DNA of 64,000 nucleotides from Macrolepiota albuminosa (GCA_027475525.1 JAMWFC010000094.1:1624-65623); one strand, 5' to 3'. Numbered from the stretch's first letter, positions 45,113-57,400 are shown. Notes: generated by a model from the letters alone, not told the origin. Numbers and translations: made by a program.

Positions 45113-47183
45113 CTATGTTGCGCCACTCTACCCCTAACCGTTTGCCTATGCCACCCCTGCCTGGTGATAACTCAACTGCTTCATGGCTATGCTATGAGGA
45201 GCACTGAGAAATATATGAGCACCATCTAGATGAGTGGCAGATAGCAGACCTTTTCCAGCAGTGTAAGTAGATTCCTGGCATGTCTGCGTACTTACCAGGC
45301 ACGCCTCCCCCCAGAGATGGCAGGCTGGTCTATGGGGTCAATTTCATTGACACTGACATCCGGCCCATTGGCACCAGAGAGAAGCACGCAGACGGCCAGC
45401 CTGAGCAGCTCAGTCCAATCAGCACCTGCTGTGAGCTTGTCGACATGTACTGAACAGCCTGTTCTCAGCCCCGGTCAGGTACGGCTAGTCCTGGCAACAA
45501 AGCGGATCCCTCAAGCTGATGTGACACTGGAGCAATTTGCTGTGGCCCAAAACCGGCACTGTGGCCCTCCCACCCTCAAGTGGTGTCAGAACAAGGGTCC
45601 TGTGAGTGTTCTCCTAGCCCAGTTGTGTGTCCTAACCATCACCAGTGCTCGTTATGCTTACATTGAGGTGAACCATGTGAGTTTGAGGCGCCAGTGGCAA
45701 AATCTTGCAGGGATAATTCCGTTTGTGTTTCCTGTCAAGCCCAGCACAAGCGATGCTTCGTGGCTCAGGCATGGAAGGCATCTTGCATGAGCAAAGAACA
45801 GGGGTGGGACATGACCTGGGTGCTGAGCCAGTTGGCTAGTGCATCCAGATCGAGGGCCAAGGAGTCGGGTGAGAACAGGGGTGGGACATGACCTGGGTGC
45901 TGAGCCAGTTGGCTAGTGCATCCAGATCGAGGGCCAAGGAGTCGGGTGAGGCACAGGCTGGGAGTTCATCGAGAGGAAGGAAGGCAAAGGCGTCGACTAC
46001 ACAGCAGGATAAGGGGAAGCACAGAGCTTCACCTGCGTCGACAGAGGAAGCGCTGACAGCTCGGCAGGATAAGGGAAAGTGCTGAGCATTGCCAGAGCCG
46101 TACTTCGGGGAGGCAACAAATTCGGGTTCGATATTATTTAATTGCGCGTGTGGACATGCAAATACAAAGTCATCGAGTGCAGGTAATGCGCCCAGGTCAA
46201 AGGGCGAGGAGTCAAGTGGAGCGCGGCCTGAGGGTTCGTCACAAGGAGGAAGGGTGGAAGTGTTGTCTCCACAACAGGACAAGGGGAAGCGCTGAGCTTT
46301 GACCGAGTCAGTGGAGATAGTAGGGTACAAGCGTGCGTGGAGGTCCCCAAGTTTGGACATGTTGGATATCCGTGAAATCCCCCCAATACCTGCCCAATTG
46401 TCTATTAATGAGGAAATGTGCCAGCATTTGCAGGAGGCCCTGGCAAATGAGTACCGGGTAACCTTACAGCTGCACCATATGCAAGAGGATCTTCAGCAGG
46501 AACGATGTGCTTGGGAGGCCATGCAGGAAGAGAGGAATATGGCTATTCATGACAGGGACAGAGCATTTGGAGACAGGGATGCCGCTTTAGTGGCATGCGT
46601 GGCTATCAAAGACGAGTTGGCTAATTTGCGAGCATGAGTAGAGCATATTGAGAATTGAGGGTCAGACAATGCGGCACCTGGGGTGTCGGAGATAGAGGAC
46701 GTACGACAGGTGATACAGCAAGTGGAGGCAGCACAGCCACAGATTTTAAGGAGAAGGAACTGGCTGTTGAACGTGTTGGCATTGTCCCATGAAGATGTTA
46801 TGCGTAAGTGACCCTATGTCCCATACTATATACCTGATACATCTTCATGCCCAGGAGTGGTGCGCGAGTACCGACTGTTATTGGATGGTAGTTCCTTGGC
46901 GTTTGCCCTCATCCAGCAAGGGTTGCCCCAGCAGATCCCACCAGAGATTACGCAAGGAATCGATCAGTTGGGAGGTCTATTAGCAGCGCACCGACGCAGG
47001 AACGCAGTGACACTGGGAACTTGGATGGAAGTGGCAGCGGATGCTGGCCAGCCCATGCCAACACGGAATGAAATAATTGCGATGTTGGTATCAACTTTAG
47101 AAGAAGAAATGACAACAGCAGAGGTGGGTGAAGCTGCAGTCATGGCAGCAATGATGGGAGAGGGGCAGTGGCAACAGCGGTGA
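45113..47183 (+). pseudogene. Multi-exon zinc-cluster-family gene
   Basis: Starts MLRHSTPNRL at about 45116, W/Y-rich helix, donor GTAAGT near 45267. The next exons encode a serine-rich part, then a cysteine cluster split by the intron at about 45601-45645: CSLCLHCGEPC and CVSCQAQHKRC, the second half matching C-x2-C-x6-C of the gene at 3588-5974. Then a charged region, a coiled coil (46299-46637, MQEDLQQERCAWEAMQEER), an intron 46802-46855 and the terminal LLAAHRRRNAVTLGTW segment, ending TGA near 47181. In-frame TGA codons at about 45207 and 46636 and a 77-bp duplication break the frame. The family also appears antisense inside the chromovirus at 18058-21103. Function unknown; nucleic-acid binding is an inference. 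Confidence 0.55.
45796..45949. repeat. 77-bp direct duplication 13 (in zinc-cluster gene)
   Basis: Copies 45796-45872 and 45873-45949, apparently identical, inside the exon after the cysteine cluster. Confidence 0.97.
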
Positions 47184-47984
47184 CGACGACCGTGGGAGAG
47201 ACAGAGGAGAAAGATGAGGTTGGGAGGAGGCCCCTATCGTAATTTCTTGCTCGCAACCCTAAATGTTGTACATTTTATATGTCATACTGTATAAGGTTGA
47301 ACGTTGTATATAGTGTACTACAGATGTAGATAGTGTACTATAGATGTAGATAGTGTACTACATTGAACTACTGGGCTATACATCAGGATGGTGTGATACC
47401 GACAATGTTTCATTGCAGACATTATAAGTGATCAGATGACTTGTACATGCTAATAATCAATTGTATTTAACAAGCCTACGTTATCACAATTACAATTTCC
47501 GATAGAAAAAGTCTTCAGACAAAGGAAATTTACCGGTTTCTATTGTAAAACCTAGCTACAAAACAGGCAACAGGTTTCTTTGCCCCTTTTTTGATAAGAA
47601 ACAAATTATGGCCTCAGTAGTGAAGTGTTAATGTAATTATTAGCTGCACCAATACCAATGATTAATAAAGGGTCTTCTACTATTATTATGAAACTGTTCC
47701 ACTAAAGACGTTTAATCAATAAGAGCTTTACTGACAATAGAGCAAAGACGACGTACCATTCAATGTTCCTCATGATAATTGCACCTAAGGCTCCAATGAT
47801 GGTGGACACCAAACACCGCATAAACCCAGCAGCATGTGTTTAGTCTTGATGTCCAGCTACGGGTATAGAATGTATATATAGATATTCTACTAACTACAAT
47901 AAAAATAACTAGAAACAGAACATTTAGTATGAGTGTTTCGATATGCATAAAGCGAACATACCTCTAGTCGAGCATGAAAATATT
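47184..47984. other. No gene seen; microsatellite
   Basis: Intergenic. A short tandem repeat of GTAGATAGTGTACTA units lies at about 47306-47356. No coding content. Confidence 0.4.
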
Positions 47985-48987
47985 GGCCTTGACTATGCCC
48001 AGATCTACTTGATGAGGTATCATTACATTGCCGCACTGCACATAACATTGAGCAAATTTGAACGTCAAGAACACTTCACATACCAAATCCTTTTCACATG
48101 AAGTGAAATCAGGCTCATTAGGCTCGTGGCGTACTATATGTTTGGCGATGATGAGCTTTGCATTCCACTTGACCTCTTTCGAAGCATCTGAGTAAGTCCA
48201 AACTTCATCAAGCCATTGATTTTTGTGAGTATGGAATGCAGCAACGAGAATTCCTCGTCCATCAAAAGCTCTTGTTGTGAGATGGGTCCGTTTGTCACGA
48301 TGTGTATAGCTCCTGACTCAAGGTCAATGAATGAGCGAACCAAGAGGTCAAAACATACAGAAAAATGAGATGAGCGGGTCTAATATGATACAGCACATCT
48401 GAATACCTCTCCATCACCTGGAGAATCCCCTGACAAGACATGGCGCACATCTTGGTTCCAGAGGGGCGGTGAGAGGATGTGTGAGGGCGCCACAATAGGA
48501 TATCGCAGTAGTGCTCCATGTGGTAGTAAATTGAGGATGAAAGAACGTGTTGGGTGTCTTTGAATGTATGTCTTGCTAGTGCAAACAACAAAACCTCAGT
48601 CCATAACAGCATTTGAAAATGCTGAAGTCTGTAAAATCATTATACGAGCATTCTGGAAGCACTCTAGATTATGGCTCGTCAACGCACAACGGCCGCTTAA
48701 ACAGCGAATGTCTTGCTAGTAAGGGTCGTAGCGTGCCGAGTCATCTCTGCCATCATACTTAGAGGGAGGAGCACCACGAAGGGGCACACGAGGGAGCGGA
48801 GAAGGACATAAAGGAAAAAATAGTGGGATGATGTAAAGAAGCTCGGATTGGAGAAGACATCAAATTGAGTAGTACGCACCTTGGTTTTGAGGAACAAAGC
48901 ATATAAATACCTCTGCTTAGGTGAGGAAATACTTGGAATCATGATGTCAATGATACGGTGGTGGCAACCTGTATTCATCACAAACAC
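47985..48987 (-). CDS. Multi-exon hypothetical gene W
   Basis: I do not recognise the family. Likely exons on the minus strand: 48987-48880 (MFVMNTGCHHRIID; donor GTGCGT), a block near 48600-48400 (FALARHTFKDTQHVL, MCAMSCQGILQVM), 48310-48090 (THKNQWLDEVWTYSDASKEVKW, then AKHIVRHEPNEPDF; donor GTATGT) and a last exon 48040-47985 (IPHQVDLGIVKANIF, then TAG). The third block has the look of a conserved domain with alternating aromatic and charged residues. No in-frame stop was seen in these blocks, but the exon joins are only partly resolved. Confidence 0.4.
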
Positions 48988-49731
48988 ATCAATAAGGGAT
49001 ATAGAAACAGTGACGGCAAACGACCACGAGAAAATGCATATGATTCGGAGTAGAGTCTGAAGTAAGTAGTATGGGAATCCAAATCACTGTTGGAAGAGTC
49101 TGAATAAGAATATTTAAATTTGAGCATAGCCTGTTGTTGCTCCATGTTAAGCCGTGGTGCATTAATAATTGGTCATAATGACAGCTTGTCGCATGGCAGA
49201 CTGTTGAAATCAGTAATTGCCATGATCTAGTAAATCAATGATTTGTTGTCATATATCTATTGCACTGGATAACAGACCTCTCAAATGACAATAGGTGTTC
49301 ATTAGATAGTGGCGATATGCCGAATCTTTTGGGGTATCTCAGCCCTGGTATTCAGGGATCGCTCTCCACAGAAGGCAGCCAAGGAAATAACTCATAATGC
49401 ATGTGTCTGCTCCGATATATGATTTTCACGTGGCGGCTATTGTCTGCGATATAATATCGTGTCCTGTCATGCCTGTACCAGGCAGGACATAGAAAGACTC
49501 ACAATTAGTCATCAAAATAGGCCCATTTTTCAGAGACCGCTGGATCTATGGGTCGACTGGACATCCAATACATCTGGCAAGGAAAGAACGTCAGCCAAAT
49601 AAAACATTGTTTGATTAGAACATTACGGACCGAGTGGGTGTAGAGAATGTGTTAAAACAGACCCAACCGTGGCTACATTCTGGCGTATGTAGATATCAAA
49701 TATTAACATAGTAAAGCTACGGAACAAATGA
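48988..49731. other. No gene seen
   Basis: AT-rich intergenic DNA upstream of gene W with no coding or repeat structure that I can support. Confidence 0.35.
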
Positions 49732-50110
49732 CGTTAAAAAGGGAAGACCCTATTCCCATACATATATGTAACCGTACTAGTATCACATGACATTAAAAAT
49801 CGAAGACATTATTCCCATGCATCTCTGTAACCACGTAGTATGGTAGTAAGTATCACATGACGTTAAAAAGTGAAGACATTATTCCCACGCATCTCTGTAA
49901 CCGTACAGACAAACAGTAGTATCACATGACGTTAAAAAGTGAAGACATTACTCCCACGCATACATAGTCTACTGCTGACTAAGTAACCATACAGACAAAC
50001 AGTAGTATCACATGATGTTAAAAATTGAAGACATTATTCCCATGCTTACCTAAAGGAAGTAATGAGAAACAAAATAAACACAGTCACATGACGGCAAAAA
50101 TTGAAGACAT
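49732..50110. repeat. Diverged tandem repeat of about 70-86 bp, five to six units
   Basis: Units share TCACATGACGTTAAAAA followed by GAAGACATTATTCCCA; landmarks lie at about 49781, 49851, 49920, 50006 and 50083. Unit length varies and units are diverged, so this is a natural minisatellite and not one of the 77-bp scars. Confidence 0.85.
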
Positions 50111-50166
50111 TTTTCCCACACATAGTCCGCTGCACAGAAAAACCTCGATCTATTCTAGATCTCGGA

Positions 50167-50290
50167 ACCTGTAGCAGCATTCCAATTCATTCCCTACTTA
50201 GCAAGAGAACACATTTCTTTACCTTTGTTGGCACTGGACATTGATATAGCTAAGCTACAAGAGCTAGAATAGACTAAACTAGTGGACAAC
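50167..50290 (+). pseudogene. Relic of gypsy pol C-terminal tail
   Basis: Matches the tail at about 1995-2110 (PYLAREQ, LPLEALDID, KLRELE). Only about 40 codons remain. Orientation is plus. It is followed about 450 bases later by a repeat A fragment. Confidence 0.65.
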
Positions 50291-50740
50291 AATGAGACTA
50301 CCCTGGATAGTGAGGACAAGCAATAATAGGCAATACATAGAAAGGAAGAGCGCTAGACATTAGTGCCTTATATCATACCCATATGAAGAGCAACCAAAAA
50401 TAAATAGCATATCATGCAAGCTACAGTACTAACAAAATATTACAGTCAACTACATTAGGCCCTCCAGTGAGGATCTTCAACATGACCATTTGAGTGTCTA
50501 GGCTGTTGCCTATAGCATGGCATTGTGGGAGAAGGTAGCAGCACTGGCAGGATAACTGGTGATGGTATGGGAGGTAAAGAACTTGGAGGAAAAGTAGAGA
50601 AGCAAGGAGGAGGTGAGGAGCATAATGAGGCAGGCAATGTTGCGGCCCCAAAGCAAGGAGCTAAATACATAAAACTTAAAAGTGCTAAGGCATAAAGTAG
50701 TTAAATCAATAGTCCCCAGAACTTATGTGAACTAACAAGC

Positions 50741-51000
50741 ACGTCAATGGTGCCACCTACAGGCACATTTTATTGTGCTATTCTTTCTCTTTTTAACATC
50801 TTTGCCTAAGCTACAGTGCTTACAGTTTGCTAGGTAACATCTGAGGTGCCATCATCTAGTGCATTGTCTTATTACATTTGCTTGAGCACACCAGGACTCT
50901 GTCAGGACTCCTCACATACTATGTATGCCAGGTGCTGGAGACAGCATTGTACTGCATAATGTCCAGCACACTCAACCACAGTTGGCATCATCACTGTTAC
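50741..51000. repeat. Repeat A fragment, CpG-decayed
   Basis: Aligns to 20320-20565. Almost every CpG of the 20-kb copy is TG or CA here (for example CACCGGGACC versus CACCAGGACT). Same orientation as the 19-20 kb cluster. Confidence 0.75.
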
Positions 51001-51196
51001 CTGCCCCTTGGAGGCCAAAATCCATCTTACACTACAAGTACTGAATCTTGCAGAGATCTCTTGAGTCCACACAACTTACTGCTTTCTTTTTTGTCACTTT
51101 ATACTTCTATTTCTTTTTCTGGTTATTGTTATATCATCATTACTGGATGGTTTTATTTGCTTTCCTTGCCTCTCTCATACAAATTATGTCAAATGG

Positions 51197-51937
51197 TTGA
51201 TGTGCATGGAGGCTGTGATGGTTTGTCAGGGTTATTGGGATCTGTTCAAGGAGAAGGTGTCATTGAAGGATTTGAAGGATGAGGAGTTGAAGAAGGTCAA
51301 GATGAGGATGGCTGAGGCTAGGGTGCTATTGATTCTTGGTGTGGAAGATGCTCAGCTTGCTCAGATGACTGACCCCAATCCCTATGTTATCTGGGAGAAC
51401 CTGGGCAAAGTTCATCATGCCCATGGTTTTGGTAGTGGCCTTGCACTCTGCCATGTCTTCATCACTGCTTCTATGAAGAAGGACCAGACTATGGAGGCTT
51501 GGATTAGAGAGGTGCGCTCTCTGGCCAACTGCCTTATTGCTATCAATGTTCTCACATCCAATGAAGACATCATTGTTGTTCTCACTACTGGTCTCCCCCC
51601 TTCCTATGAGACTGTCATCATTTCTCTTAATGCTGTTGCCTCTACAAAGCTTACTCTCAACTTTGTTATCACTTGCTTGCTCAATGAGGAGAGTCATCAG
51701 AATTTTGCTTGTCTCATCATCAAAGTGGAGTCAGAGGAAGTAAAGATTGATTCAGAGGCCATAGTTGCTGTAAAGAAGACTGGTATCAACATCATCTGCT
51801 TTTATTGTGGAGGAACCAGTCATTTTTCTGCTTCATGTGAAGTTCAACAGAAGCACATCAAGGCGATAGATGGAAAGTTTGCTGGTATTGCTATCTTTCC
51901 TAATGATGAAGATGACAAAGTGAACTATGCCTTCTAG
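51197..51937 (+). pseudogene. Ty1/copia gag (UBN2-type)
   Basis: A 246-residue frame with the layout of copia gag: N-terminal GYWDLFKEKV, helical IWENLGKVHHAHG, and MEAWIREVRSLANCL, then LTTGLPPSYETVI, and a C-terminal CCHC knuckle CFYCGGTSHFSASC (C-x2-C-x4-H-x4-C). The frame is open although the DNA has only two CpG in 51181-51940. No protease, integrase or RT follows; a purine tract and a putative LTR come next, so the copy is gag-only or internally deleted. Confidence 0.8.
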
Positions 51938-51983
51938 ATTGAGGGGAAGTACACTACCATAAGTGTTTCACTCAAGAGGAAGT

Positions 51984-52147
51984 GTTGAGGATAACAAGCT
52001 CACATGATGGTCAGAATAAGCCAGTCAGACATTAAACTTTATTTGATTCACTGATAGACAGATTATGTCATAGTACATGCTTCTCCGCACTTGTAACACC
52101 ACATGCTCTGCTTCTTTTCACCAGGTTCTCTGTCTGATTTCCCAACA
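51984..52147 (+). repeat. Putative copia 3' LTR
   Basis: The purine tract CAAGAGGAAG immediately precedes TGTTGAGGATAAC, and a stretch ending CCCAACA closes at about 52147. The TG...CA ends and purine tract support an LTR, but I could not find the matching 5' LTR, so the assignment is tentative. Confidence 0.4.
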
Positions 52148-52461
52148 ACCTATTGGAAAGGGGTGGTGTCTCTGGCAGACCCCTAAGGATGCTCTGGTAT
52201 AAGTAGCTATCTGCAGGTCATGTCACTGCCAGGTTAAGGAGTAGGGCCCAGCTGACTGAGGGCCTGAGGTTATAATAGCATGGGTCTGGGCTCAGTGGTG
52301 GTGAGGTTCATACAGGAGAGATGGGTAGATGAAACAGGAAGTTTGAATGGAGTACTGGTCAGGTACTGGGCATCTATAGAGGTTGGTCTGGTAGCCTAAG
52401 GAGTAATAGGTTTGAGTATATGTAGCCATCAAGAACAGTGTAAGGAAGAATCTCAATATTA
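52148..52461 (-). pseudogene. Chromovirus gag 5' remnant, CpG-decayed
   Basis: Aligns with the first 300 bases of gag of elements 1-3 (for example the region of 36460-36793), including the leader between gag ATG and LTR. Many CpG-to-TpG/CpA changes. Truncated at 52148. Confidence 0.75.
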
Positions 52462-53761
52462 TGTCAGGTACTGCTGACTTGGGGGCCTTCCAAGTAAAGC
52501 AACACCCTTATGAAGCAGACTCAAGTGCCGAACTATGTGTACTCAGAGTAGTTGGTGCTCTTAGATGTGCTCTGAGACTTAAGACATTGAAAAGAAACAA
52601 GTCCAGAGTTGATAGACTTGGTCTGGAGTTGAGGTGAATGGGGAAAAGAAAATAGTAAGGTTGAGTCAAGAACCAGGGGTTCTAAGACAAGACTAGAGTC
52701 AGAAAATGTTAAATTGCAAAGTGTGTATCAATTCCTAAATATGCATGCCAGTCAAGCATGTGCCAGTCAAGTGCATGCCAGTCAAGCACATGTCAGTTGG
52801 AGATTTGTGAGGCACACAAATGGAGAAATACAAGTGAGTTTTTAGAATATTGAGACTAATGACTATAAGATGGTAACTACAGGCTCTAAATACTGTGGGC
52901 ACATACTTCAGCAATCTGACAATGACTTCTGGAAACTCTATGAGTGGCAGTAAAATGGGGAATTGACTGTATACTGAGGATTGTACCTGCAGGACTGTCA
53001 GGGGACTCCTCATTTCTTCCCTCTTTTACTCCTTATTTCTTCCACTCTCCTTTCATTTATTTTTTTATTTCTTCTGTCATTCTCTCACTTTACTGTTTCT
53101 ATTCTTTCAACACTATCTATTAGTACTACTTTCAGCCTTTGAGGTGCTCTGGTTCTTTAGCTATCATTCAGACAAGTGTGGGCCCTTCAACACCACATAC
53201 AGACCACTTGAATAAGCCAGAGTTTGCCAGAGTTTGCCCCTTGTTTGTACAATTGTTTGTTTGGGCAATTTTTGAGTTTTCAAGGTTTTATTGTCCTGTA
53301 CAGTTGTTTCCCATGCTTCAGAGGCCCCAGAAGTGTCAATCCTGGCATAAGAAATCCCTAGACTTCTCTTTGGATCTCCCTCTGCCAGATGAGTAATTAT
53401 GATATTGTTAATATATACTCTAATATACTTTGGATCTCTCTCTGCCAGCTGTATGACTGAGCCATAGCCTCCAGAGGTTACCCTTACAAGGACACATTTC
53501 AGCAGTGCAAGAGGTGAGCATAATGCATGATTGCCATGTGATAGCTGGGTAATCAGAACCCATGTAGTGGCAGGTGTAATTTGGGGTGCTGATTGTGGGG
53601 TGATGACTATGATGGCAATGGGTCCTGAGGTCCATGATACAGAGGGTGGCCAGGGTGACATGCAGGTGTCAGTCAAGGTGCATGGCTGGGGGTTGGTGAA
53701 GGGGTCCAGGAGAGGCTCCAGGGGTGTTTCTGGGTGGATTCCAGAGTGGGAGGTCATGACA
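52462..53761 (-). repeat. Chromovirus LTR, old copy, with nested LTR2
   Basis: TGTCAGG to ATGACA as in the other copies, strongly CpG-depleted and interrupted by an LTR2 solo insertion at 52996-53488. Without the insertion its length is about 800 bp, like the copy at 40341-41168. Confidence 0.85.
52996..53488. repeat. Solo LTR2 nested in the old chromovirus LTR
   Basis: Reverse complement of 31077-31671: begins TGTCAGGGGAC and ends CCCTTACA. Flanked by AGGAC on both sides (52991-52995 and 53489-53493), a perfect 5-bp target duplication. Confidence 0.92.
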
Positions 53762-54451
53762 CATTTGCAATTTAGATTTTCCTCAAATGAAAAGAGGTGG
53801 CATTAAAGATGAAACAGTTATGATGACTCATCAGCATGCCAATGATTTTATTGCCACTTTAGAAATCATGTTCTGGTAATCAATCTAGCTTCCAATACAA
53901 TGATTTCTGCTTTTTGAAATGCTTCTACTACTCTCATTGGCTTGACTTTGCAAATATTATTGAAGAGGATTAATTCAATTTTCATACATAACAATTTCTT
54001 TTGCATTACTGGCTACTGTTTCCACATAGGTGGTACTACAAATTTGTTATTACAAGAAATTCTCCTGATATTGTCAAGATCATGGGGAGGTGGACATCTG
54101 ATCTTCATCTTGGGAAATTATTGTATCTTGAATTGTTGAGACTCATCATGTCTCTTTGAGATCAACAATAGCCTTCAGTAGGAATATACCTCATCATTTC
54201 TCTATCTGCCTCAGCTGCTGCAAATTGAGAGTTTACAATAAATTGTGTGAGGACAATTGTATTAAGCACTAGTTCAACTTAGTTATACTGGCACAGTTGC
54301 TAAATGTAACTTCTGTGTATGTAACTTTTACAGTTCTTCAGTGTTACTATTAAAATAATAAAATGTGATAGACTTAATTTTTTAAGATGAGCAGATTGAT
54401 AGATGAATTTTCTATATATAATATGGCTACAATAAAATTGTGATGCATATT
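53762..54451. other. No gene seen
   Basis: About 690 bases, AT-rich and CpG-poor, between the old LTR and the NLR 3' end. No feature supported. Confidence 0.4.
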
Positions 54452-57400
54452 TCAATAATTATAACAATGTCTCCAGTTCTCTCCAAAGAGACAAAATGAA
54501 AAATTTACATACAAAAATCTGGTTGATGAGATAACAAGAGTATTTGAAGGATGATATACTATGTTGAAAACAGATTCTGGAACATATATCAGACGATGTT
54601 GAGTGGGGAGTAACCAAATCCAGTTGCTGGACAAAATCATTGAAATATTTGACTTACTAAATTGCAGGCTATAGAGAATGTCCTGCACTTTTACAAGACT
54701 GTCATCTGAACTAAAGACAATACTTTTGCCATCATATGAAAAGGCAACAGATCTGACCCAGTCAATGTTACCATTCAACTCCTGCAGCTGTGCAACACTA
54801 GAGACATTCCACACTCTTATAGACTCATCACCTGAGCCAGAGACAATGCTTTTGCCATCAGGTGAAAATGCAACAGATGTGACCTGGTCAGTGTGACCAT
54901 TCAACTCCTGCAGCTGTGAACCACTGGAGACATCACACACTCTTAGAGACTTATCACCTGAGCCAGAGACAATGCTTTTGCCATCAGGTGAAAATGCAAC
55001 AGATGTGACCCAGTCTGTGTGACTATTCAACTCCTGCAGCTGTGCACCACTGGAGACATCCCACACTCTTACAGACTTGTCAGCTGAACCAGAGACAATG
55101 CTTTTGCTATCAGGTGAAAATGCAACAGATGTGACCCATGTAGTGTGACCATTCAACTCCTGCAGCTGCGCACCACTACTGGAGGCATCCCACACTTTTA
55201 TAGACTTATCACCTGAGCCAGATACAATGCTTTTGCCATCAGGTGAAAATGCAACAGATGTGACCTGGTCAGTGTGACCATTCAACTTCTGCAGCTGTAC
55301 ACCATTGGAGACATTCCACACTCTTACAGACTTGTCAGCTGAGCCTGAGACAATACTTTTGCCATCAGGTGAAAATGCAATGGATGTGACCCAGTCAGTG
55401 TGACCATTCAACTCTTGAAGCTGTGCACCACTGGAGACATTCCATACTCTTATAGATTTATCATCTGAGCCAGAGACAATGCTCTTACCATCAGATGAAA
55501 ATGCAACAGATGTAACATGGTCAGTGTGACCATTCAACTGCTGCAGCTGTACACCACTAGAGGCATCCCACACTCTTATGGACTTATCACCTGAGCCAGA
55601 GACAATTACTTTGCCATCAGGTGAAAATACAACAGATGTGACCCAGTTAGTGTGACCATTTGACATCTGAAGCTGTGCACTACTGGAGGCATCCCATACT
55701 CTTACAGACTTGTCTCCTGAGCCAGAGACAATGCTCTTGCCATCAGGTGAAAATGCAACAGATGTGACCAACATAGTATGACCATTCAACTTCTGCAGCT
55801 GTGCACCACTACTGAAGGCACTCCCACACTCTTATAGACTTATCACCTGAGCCAGAGACAATGCTTTTGCCATCAGGTGAAAATGCAACAGATGTGACCC
55901 AGTCTGTGTGACCATTCAACTTCTGCAGCTGTGCACCACTGGAGACATCCCACAATCTTACAGACTTGTCAGCTGAGCCAGAGACAATACTTTTGCCATT
56001 AGGTGAAAATGCAACAGATGTGACCCAAGTAGTATGACCATTCAACTCTTGCAGCTGTGCACCACTACTGGAGGCATCCCACACTCTTATCAACTTATCA
56101 CCTGAGCCAGAGACAATGCTTTTGCCATCAGGTGAAAATGCAACAGATGTGACCCAGTCAGTGTGGCCATTGAACTCCTGCAGCTGTGCACCACTGGAAA
56201 CATCCCACATTCTTATAGACTTATCACCTGAGCCAGAGACAATGCTTTTGCTATCAGGTGAAAATGCAACAGATGTGACCCATTCAGTGTGGCCATTGAA
56301 CTCTTGCAGCTGTGCCCCACTAGAGGCATTCCACACTCTTATAGACTCATCACCTGAGCCAGAGACAATCTTTTTGCCATCAGGTGAAAATGCAACAGAT
56401 GTGACCTGGTTAGTGTGACCATTCAATGTCTGCAGCTGTACACCACTAGAAGCATCCCACATTCTTACAGACTTGTCAGTTGAGCCAGAGACAATGCTTC
56501 TTCCATCAAATGAAAATGCAACACAAAATACTGATTCCATCTGCAATATATGAATTTCTGCCAAGGTAGTTTTTTCATTGCCTGTCACTGATGGAATTCT
56601 AGAAAACTTCTTCTTCCAGTTATGTAATATTGGGCTGTTTACTGGCCATGCTGCTAATGCTGAAATATATAGATGTGGTGTTGACAAAGCTGCTGAACTT
56701 GTAGCAAAGTCAGCAGCAAAGTTGGCTGTTTCAATAATACCTTGTATGAGACATGAATTATCATATTTATTTTGCTGTTATACATTTAGCTGTAAATACA
56801 ATTTGTATTGGGGCTATTCACCTTTTTTATAATATCATAGACTTTTTGAAGCATCAAATGACATTCTTTAGATATTTTGAGTAAATTCATTGCTTCTATC
56901 CAAAAAAGAACTTGAATATCAAGAAAACTTCCTATTTGTGACTGGAGATTTTGGTACTTATTAGTTGCAGCCTTAATAAAATGTCCAGCCCAGTGTTTAC
57001 AAGCATACTGTAGCACTTCTGAGATTTTTTCTTTAACACAAGTTTTCAGGCTGGTAACTTCTGAATCTAACAGAAATGATGAAGGCATGTTGCATATATC
57101 AAAGTGAAGATCTCTCATCATTATGTTGAAGCAATGAGAAGCAAGCAATGCATGATGAGATATTGCATCACAAGACATATCCTTTATATAATTTGAAGAG
57201 ACATGCAAAGATCTCAAAGAAATTCTGGATGCTTGTATATGATCCATGATAAAATCTGGAAAAGAAGCATGATACCAGAAAACATGACCTCCTTTTTCAT
57301 AAAGAACAGCATGAAGCTTTTGTACAATATCATCAGCTTGCTGCTTTAGAATTTTCATATTTTCAGTATTATATTTAGAATGAAGTCCTGCAGCAACAAA

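Noticed and set aside
47985..48987. Gene W as a single-stranded-DNA-binding or OB-fold protein
   Set aside because: A vague resemblance only; no motif could be pointed to in this sequence.
49732..50110. CRISPR-like or 77-bp artefact interpretation of the tandem repeat
   Set aside because: Units vary in length and sequence with no constant spacer arrangement, and the host is eukaryotic.
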